Source: Alternaria dauci (lineage: Eukaryota; Ascomycota; Dothideomycetes; Pleosporales; Pleosporaceae). Taken from it: a stretch of 64,000 nt of DNA. Of this stretch, positions 57,458 through 64,000 are shown piece by piece. Made by a program: the position numbers and the translations under genes. The notes below the pieces were generated by a model, which was not told the origin of the DNA, made no database searches, and was given only the letters and a program-made list of their open reading frames with translations. The stretch covers positions 868,001 to 932,000 of the forward strand of contig NC_091275.1 in NCBI RefSeq assembly GCF_042100115.1. The letters are read 5' to 3'. How positions within the stretch are numbered: position 1 is the first letter of the stretch; the number at the start of each line of letters is the position of its first letter.

Positions 57458-58477
57458 GATGGGCCAGATTTAAGGAGTCTTGGATAGAGGGGATGTTGAC
57501 AGATCGTTTGATGCCGGTGCTATAATCGCAGGACGCGGGCCAATTCGGCGACAGAGGACAGGATTGAGAGAATAGGGAGTACCACGACTTCTCTGACAGG
57601 TTGCACTGTCTTTTGGGCGCGAGAAGTGTGAAGACTGGGAGCGTCTCCGCAAATTGCAACAATTGGACCCTGTAGCGCACGGCCTAAGCAGCCCGCGTTT
57701 CTGCACCTCCCCCTCGGATCAGGGATGAGAAACACCGAGAACACCGAAACCTGCATCTTCGTTCCTGCGTACCGGATGACTCTGTTGCGATTGGTGCAAA
57801 ACACGACGGTAAAAAACAGTCACCCTCACATCGCCAGCCAGTCTTTGTGCCTGGAAACCAAGCTGTTCACTTCACGAGCCAAGCACATGCACATCCGCAT
57901 TCGTGGCTACAACGTGATTCCCAGGGAAACACTGCTGTTCGGCAGACCGCTAGTCCTTCACGCTTAGCCCTAGGGACACGATTGGTCAAACAGTGTGTAC
58001 GGGAGACGACAGACTGATGAACTCCGTTGCCACTGACATCTCGATTTCATGTATGCTTCAAGTACATTTCCCTGGATGAATTGCTCTTCTCTCTGTACAT
58101 CAGCCAGGCCCTCCAGGTACATTAGCATTTCCTTCTCATGCCTCAGACATGTTTCCGTAAGTTGAGGCATTAGATAACTTGTTGACGTGAACATCTTCGC
58201 CCTGCCCTAGACCTGGCTAGTCTGCGCCACAACACAACAAACATTACAGCGACACTTCCCCATTCGACAAGCATGGAGGCTTAACGTCTCCGCACGATCA
58301 GGATTGACCTCTAAAATCAACCCCTCCAGGCAGTAAAGCAGTGGCGGATACCGTCAACAAGTACGCCACGCGATGACGCCACAGGCAGATTATCGATAAG
58401 CGACGCTTCACGCCTTCCTCTTACCCATTGGGAAACGGCACGAGCAACCCAGCATACACACACCTCAGACTCAAATC
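57458..58477. other. intergenic between ERG9 and the SelW-like gene
   Basis: Shared divergent promoter region of about 1 kb. A 74-codon minus ORF at 57970-58194 looks mildly protein-like but has no known domain and is not called. Confidence 0.5.
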
Positions 58478-59086
58478 ATGGCATCAACACAAACCGCTCC
58501 GGTCGCTCTGCCGCGCATCGCAATAACGTATTGCACGCAATGCAAATGGATGCTGCGAGCAGCCTATGTATCTTTCTCCACACCTTTCGCTAGCACGACA
58601 TCGACTAACGAGTGACCAGTTCGGCCAAGAACTTTTATCAACGTTTGGACTGCAGATTGGAGAGATTGCGCTGGTACCTGCGACGGGTGGCCTCTTCACT
58701 GTTGACCTGGTCTGTTTGAACAAAAGTCTGGCTTGATCTCTGCTCATTTTTGACAGACGTACGTGCCACCATCTGAGGAAGGCCAGACGGTTGAGGCAAA
58801 GAAAGTGCTGCTTTGGGACAGAAAGGCAAAAGGAGGCTTTCCAGGTTTGTATCTCATGAATAAAAAGGTGGGCAAAACGAGTGGCTTACATGTCGCAGAG
58901 ACGAAAGTACTAAAGCAGCTGGTACGAGATCACATAGATCCTAACCGGGATCTGGGGCATTCGGATAAGCATGGCAAGAAGAAGGAAGAGAAGACTGAAG
59001 ATACGAAGCAAGAACAGGGCCAGACAAACGAGGGTGCAGTAGTCAAGAGAAATCCAGATGGAACTGTCTGCGAGGATTGCAAATGA
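58478..59086 (+). CDS. SelW/Rdx-family thioredoxin-fold protein (cysteine form)
   Basis: Four small exons (58478-58567, 58620-58709, 58757-58844, 58899-59086) join in frame to 151 aa. The Rdx signature is at the N-terminus: ITYCTQCKWMLRAAY, with a CxxC redox motif where animal selenoprotein W has CxxU, followed across intron 1 by FGQELLSTF. Next comes EIALVPATGGLFTV, then VLLWDRKAKGGFPETKVLKQ with the conserved WDRK and GFPE. The C-terminal 50 residues are a charged extension ending CEDCK. A small cytosolic thiol-redox protein is inferred from the family; the partner is unknown. Confidence 0.9.
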
Positions 59087-59267
59087 GCTTAGGGAAGACA
59101 TAGCATTTGCTGTACGGTACACTAAACGCCCCATGGCCTTCCATCCGCCCATTCCCTTTGATTTAAATATCAGAAGAACTCCGCATTATCGAGAAACGTG
59201 AGCGCTCATCCCCATCATACCGAGAGGTTCATTACCATCGGCTAAAAGCAGAATCGCCCGTGTCTCC

Positions 59268-60639
59268 CTACAGACCCTGTCGGTCGAGCTTATCGAGACG
59301 TTTCATAAGGCGAATGTCCATGCGATGGATGTTCTTGCGCATAGTCGCCAGCTCGCTACGCAGTCGTTGAATCTGGCGATCAGCGTCTGCAGAGACCGTC
59401 GGGATATCTCTAGGAGCTTCGCAGTCGGAATTTGGCATTGATGAATAGTAAGTACCGTTTGCGTTGGGAACCCCGAGTGCTTCAACGAGGTTGTCAAGTC
59501 GGAGACCGTGAGATTCAGAGGCGGCTTCGAGTTCCTTGAAACGCTGATCCAGGTCCTCAAGCTTGATGGAATAAATCTCGCCTGTGAGGTTGGTCACGGT
59601 GTGAGCACGCTGGACGAGAGAGACGATCTGAGAGTGCATGTCGGAACGGTTGGGCCGCAGTGCCAGGTCGAAGCCGCTTGTACTGTACAGTTGCACCGCT
59701 GCGATAACAATAGCGGCACTCGCCATTGTTTGCAGTACGGCTTTGGTCGTGCTCCATAACCAGCTATCGCGCGGGGCGCTTTCTGCGATCAAGTCCTTGA
59801 TGATGGAGATATCAAGTTTCTGGGACGACTCCTCCACGTGCAACGAGCTCCGAAGTAGGTCCAGTGTCACATAGACTCGATCTGTTGCTTTGGCGCAAGT
59901 CTTGAGAAGCTTCTTGAGCTCTTTCGTAATGAGCGCCTTGGCTTTCTCTTTACCCTCGGCGCTGAGATCCGACTCCTCAACCTCGTCGATACAGCTGGTA
60001 ACTTTCTCCCCCATCACGCCCATACTGAACACAGCCATCTGACTGACAGCCAGGGAGATCTGAGTGGCTCTGCTGAGCAATGGCTTAACATTAGCGGCGG
60101 GTAAATGATGAGCTTCCTCAAACTCGGTGGCCTTTTCATTAAGGTCAAAGAGCGCAGCGTCTACCGAGCTATAGCCACCAAATGTAGCCCATTTGTAGAG
60201 CGGCTTCTTGCTATCATTCTGAACCTTGGTATAATCGTAAAGCTGAAGCATGGCCTTTTCGACGTTGCTCATGGAGCCGACGACCTTTTCCGCGCAGTTC
60301 CGCTGAGCCTGCTATTACGTTAATCAGACACCAAAGCACAGGACAACCCATCCTTACCTCGACTGCTGGAGCGGACTCATCCACTTCGCCATCGTCAGGG
60401 CCAATCCTTTTCTTGTACGTCGCAATCGCGCTATTGATCATGTCCTTGTTTTCTGGCTCTATTTCAGATGTTTTGTTTTCAACATGAGCGCTGTCGCACC
60501 CCGGTGTGTTTGTCTTTGTTTGCTCGCCAGCATTCTCGCCATCATTTGTAGCTTGCGTGCCGGAATACTGCTGCGGGCTGTCGCTTGTGTCGTCACTGTC
60601 GGTGTTTGAAGTCATGCTCGCCTCGCTGCTGGTACTCAT
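59268..60639 (-). CDS. uncharacterised membrane protein with C-terminal coiled coil
   Basis: Two exons (60639-60358 and 60308-59268) join in phase 0 to 440 aa. The N-terminal 95 residues are Ser/Thr/Asp/Glu-rich and probably disordered. A helical region with heptad-like patterns follows, then one membrane span (VLQTMASAAIVIAAVQLYST) near residue 290. The last 70 residues form a probable coiled coil rich in Arg, Leu and Lys (RQIQRLRSELATMRKNIHRM). No known family was recognised. Coding character, splicing and long frame support a real gene. Confidence 0.75.
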
Positions 60640-63066
60640 GTTTGTGCTGATGACGAATCCGATGTTAATGGTGGGAGTTGACTTGTTGCGATCAAGGCAG
60701 AGTGGTGATTGTCACAACCTGGGATATTATAACGTCGATAAGCTCGAAGTGCGCGCAGACTGACTGAAGTGGAGTGAAATCGGGGTGAGCGTGAACGTGA
60801 GCGTGATTTGTTCGGTATTGATTGGTCAAATTTGCGCAACACACTAGCGCAGTTTCCTGTTTAGGTGGTTTGAAGGGAAAGCACAACCTTTGGAAGGCTA
60901 CCGAAAATGTGCGGATGATTCCAAGGTTGAAATTCGTGGAGAAACATGACGCGGGATGCAGAAGCGATGTTCGAAAGGAAAATTTGAAGAATACGAACAG
61001 AAAGTCGGGCTTGCCTCAAGCAGACAAAGAGAGTGGTGGGGATGGCATTGAGATGAAAATAACCCGTGAGGAAGCCCACAGTCTCAGACACAGACGCGAA
61101 GTGCAGCAAAGTGTTGCGACCGCTGAGCTTACACTCCTTGAAGCACGTCTCATTGTCATGTGAGGGGAAACGAATGCCTTGGAGGCTCCGCGAATGTACG
61201 AGAAGCTGCCTAATGCTGTTGCACTCAGTGTTGGTGAAAATATAATTCCATAGTCGCAAGACACGAAAAACGAAACGACCTACAGCCTGAAATGATATCC
61301 TCAGAGCGTTGTCATAGAAGGTTTGAGGTCCCTGCTCACAACGCGCCAGTGTGGTGCGGCGCGTTCCATCAAGAACGCGTCGCATCCTTGGACGCGGTAT
61401 GCTGACATGTGGAGACCGAAAGGACGCGCGGATGCAGTCGTGTATGCAGTCGGGGGTTACCTGCATTCCCTGTCTGGTGTTACTGTCATCGATTATTCGG
61501 ATGTCAGTCCATAGCTCGACTTCGGAGAATTGTCTGGGTGCAGATTCTGTGCGTGCTGCTTTTTGTATTGCCTGAGTCCTGCACACTGAAATCAATCCAT
61601 TGTCTAGCTACAGAAATACCGCAAGACATTAAATGTAGGCACAGTGCTTGTGAATCTTGAGATACTCAAGGACATTCAAGCAGCAATATGCCTTGTACGG
61701 CATTGCATGGCGTCAAAACTACCGCAGAGGCCCGGGTGTCGTTGCCGCACGCGGTGCGGTCGGGACGGCGTGAAGGCGTCAACCAACGCGTGCTTGCAGT
61801 AGTCTGGAGCTTGAGGTTTAGATATTGTACCCGGAGGTGGCACCGTAGTCAGCGTGATGAGCCAAGATGACCAGGACGCCAGCATATGTCGATGCCGTGC
61901 TCTAGGTGCTCTGTTTCGCAATCAGCGGCAGATGATCCAAAGTTTGCTTGTCTCTCGCAAAAGTGCAGGACGCTCGTTGCATAGCAAGAAGAGCATGTCA
62001 GCCCTTAATGGGCGATCGAAAGTGGTGTATGGGGTTTAGCGGGTTTGGGTTCGCAAGCATATGTCGACATTGGGCTACCTGAGCACCTGTAAAACCATCA
62101 GAATTGAACTATCGCAGCAGATCGATAGGCGAGCAGCTGTTGGAACAGAAGGCTTGTGGGCCGAGTTTTGGTGATGTATGGATGTGCAGTATGATGATGC
62201 GAGCGCAATGAGGAGAGCCGAGCACCCTTGGACGGCGATCATGGCGGACGCCACGGCGTTCCCACCCCAACCTCTTGGAAAGAGTCGTGCGATTCGTCGG
62301 TCTCTGCAGGATAGCATGAACCGCACCCTCGTCGATGTCGGACGCGATATCTGATCCCCACACCCTCCGACATTACGCATCATGTTTGCGCATCGCTGTG
62401 ACGAGTCGGTCGGCGATGGGTGAGCTGTCTTCGCGATACTCCAGAGCGACGACACCCTCAGCTGGCGGGATCGCTTAAGAAAAAAAAAGCCCGGAGACGC
62501 CCAGATGCCGCCTTACATACCCTGCAATCTTCTCGAATCCCCAGAGTGGTTATTTCCCCGCATGTGCTTTGCCGTACTGAGGCTTGCGGGCTCTAGGTTG
62601 GGATGCAGCTTCAGCTCTGAGTGTTGGCACCCTGCGGCTGAGGACTGAATGCAAATTCCTTGGTCTCGAACACAGCTCATCACCATGACTGCACGATCTG
62701 GATCGTAGAACGAATCCCCGAGAGCTAGACAACTGGCGCTACAGACCTAGCCCGCGCAAGCCACTGACTGCCGACTACCAATATAGGCAAGATCGTCTCA
62801 CTATTTCGTCCTACCGGGTGCGCCAGACGCAGCCTCACCAACCAAAAGAGGCCATCATGGGCCGAACTGCGTCGTCCTAGCTGTCGAGATGGGTGAAGGC
62901 GCAGCAAGGGTCTGTCGAGCTACATACAATAGTTGCTTTGTCCCACGTCCCACCGCGACAGATGTCTGCTTAGTTTCGATTCCAACCCGGCAGACCAGGC
63001 ATCCCTGCCTGTGCTCCATGAGCTTCTTATTCTGCGGTACTCATGCACACTCTTATTTAGATCAGC
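60640..63066. other. gene-poor stretch
   Basis: About 2.4 kb without a supportable gene. A 244-codon minus ORF (60861-61595) is long but its residue pattern is not protein-like and it lacks splice partners. Confidence 0.5.
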
Positions 63067-64000
63067 ATGGCTTCGGAAAACAACCCGTCTTGTCACATTA
63101 GCCTTGGGCAGGAGCTTCATCAACAACTGATCCCCACGCGCACGTCGTTCACTTCTCGTAGCCTTTGCACTGGTGGCCCTAGGACCTCGAATCACGTAGT
63201 CTCCGCGGCACCGACAAGCGGATCTACACTATCTCACCACACCAGCCTACCTACAACAAGACGTCATAGCTTAGCGATAGACGATCGCGTTGCCTCTACA
63301 TTACCTAGGACCAGTGCCGACAAGAGACTCCTCAAGACCATCGAGACGCGACCAAGGTCTGTCACTTGCCTTGCGACGACACCAAAGCCGATGCATCCAA
63401 CCAAAGTACAACGATGGGTAGGCTTGACCCGTACTGTGAGCGACTGGGACCATGGACTGCGCAGGGTATGTTCGAGCACTTCATCGTCAAGGCCAAGCTA
63501 ACAGTGCGAAAGGATCCCGAGCTGTGGTATGAGGGGGGAGACTGTTTCGTCCACCTACACGCGAAAGGGGCCTCGCGTCGTGGTCCGTCCTTATGCGTCC
63601 CCTTCAGACTGTTACGACAAAAGAAGTGTGACGCCATGTTGAATTTATGCGACGCTCAAATCGCACCTGCACTAGGATCCGCCTCCCAACGTTTGAGGCG
63701 GATGCCCAGCTCTCTCAACAACACCGATCAGGAATCCAGCGTCGTCGAGCTCTTCATCCCCGCTTCAGAAGATTCATTCCAGGACTCGTTCAGACAGCAC
63801 ATCACCACTCGCAACTTCTTCGCGTTCTTGCTAGGTAAGCCACTAGTCGGCGATCATATGGGCCAGGCATTCGTAGACCTCCAAGAACGGTTGCAGTACT
63901 TCCGACCAAGCTATGCGAACAACCATCAAGACTTCCTTGACTACGCAGAGAACCAGGGATACCGAGATTTGGTAGAGTGCACAGACTATGCCCTTGCAAG
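63067..64000 (+). CDS. uncharacterised fungal protein, truncated by the window edge
   Basis: Exon 1 63067-63465, a 47-bp intron with GTATGT donor and CTAAC branch, then exon 2 from 63513 to the edge. After a Ser/Thr-rich N-terminus of about 110 residues the sequence becomes well ordered: VGLTRTVSDWDHGLRR is joined to DPELWYEGGDCFVHLHAKG. Further on are VVELFIPASEDSFQDSFRQH and RNFFAFLLGKPLVGDHMGQA, then NHQDFLDYAENQGYRDLVEC. I recognise this as a large, conserved, uncharacterised family of filamentous ascomycetes (possibly the one catalogued as DUF8004; that label is from memory and not certain). Function unknown. The 3' part lies outside the window. Confidence 0.75.

Noticed and set aside
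57970..58194. 74-codon minus ORF with mildly protein-like sequence
   Set aside because: Too short, unrecognised, no leader or splice signals; may be chance.
60861..61595. 244-codon minus-strand ORF
   Set aside because: Long, but composition is not protein-like, there is no domain and no splice partner; it lies in a gene-poor interval between two genes.

Overview
The window is nuclear DNA of a filamentous ascomycete. Genes are split by short GT-AG introns (about 45-125 bp) with CTAAC/CTAAT-like branch points. The gene content is typical of Pezizomycotina (Zn2Cys6 regulators, PDR-type ABC pump, MCT-like MFS carriers, ERG9, G3BP-like Nxt3, CSC1 channel). The overall flavour fits a Dothideomycete, probably Pleosporales, but the species cannot be named from sequence alone. 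Exon structures were built by hand; nearly all multi-exon models close with a length divisible by three.

Layout. 1-3.2 kb: weak left-edge ORF, then folylpolyglutamate synthase (-). 3.5-4.0 kb: a small cysteine-rich secreted-protein gene (-) carrying an in-frame stop in exon 1. 5.1-12.0 kb: Zn2Cys6 regulator (-) head to head with a full-length PDR-type ABC transporter (+); their 316-bp shared promoter holds two perfect inverted repeats. 12.5-13.3 kb: THO1-like SAP protein. 14.6-16.3 kb: MCT-like MFS carrier. 18.3-19.3 kb: RRM protein (-). 20.4-23.9 kb: LisH/WD40 protein (-) and TPR/SET/MYND-like protein (+), start codons only about 78 bp apart. 26.6-29.1 kb: septin-like GTPase with a C-terminal membrane anchor (-). 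30.0-31.8 kb: G3BP/Nxt3-like protein (-). 33-40 kb: accessory-looking block of a second MCT-like carrier, a Zn2Cys6 regulator, a small membrane protein and a quinone-reductase-like MDR enzyme, all (+). 40.2-43.4 kb: SPT5. 44.2-44.8 kb: 5'-truncated alpha-carbonic anhydrase relic (-) beside a tandem duplication. 47.4-50.6 kb: CSC1-like channel (-). 51.8-53.7 kb: CAJ1/DJP1-type J protein (-). 54.3-55.1 kb: eIF4E (-). 55.8-57.5 kb: squalene synthase ERG9 (-). 58.5-59.1 kb: SelW/Rdx-like protein (+). 59.3-60.6 kb: uncharacterised membrane protein (-). 63.1 kb to the right edge: start of an uncharacterised fungal protein (+).

Most genes are housekeeping: folate polyglutamylation, sterol synthesis, mRNA export and elongation, cap binding, chaperone and ion channel functions. 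They are interspersed with accessory pieces (efflux pump with its likely regulator, carriers with regulators, the broken effector-like gene, the carbonic anhydrase relic) that sit next to the longest gene-poor stretches. No tRNA, rRNA, CRISPR or intact transposable element was recognised.
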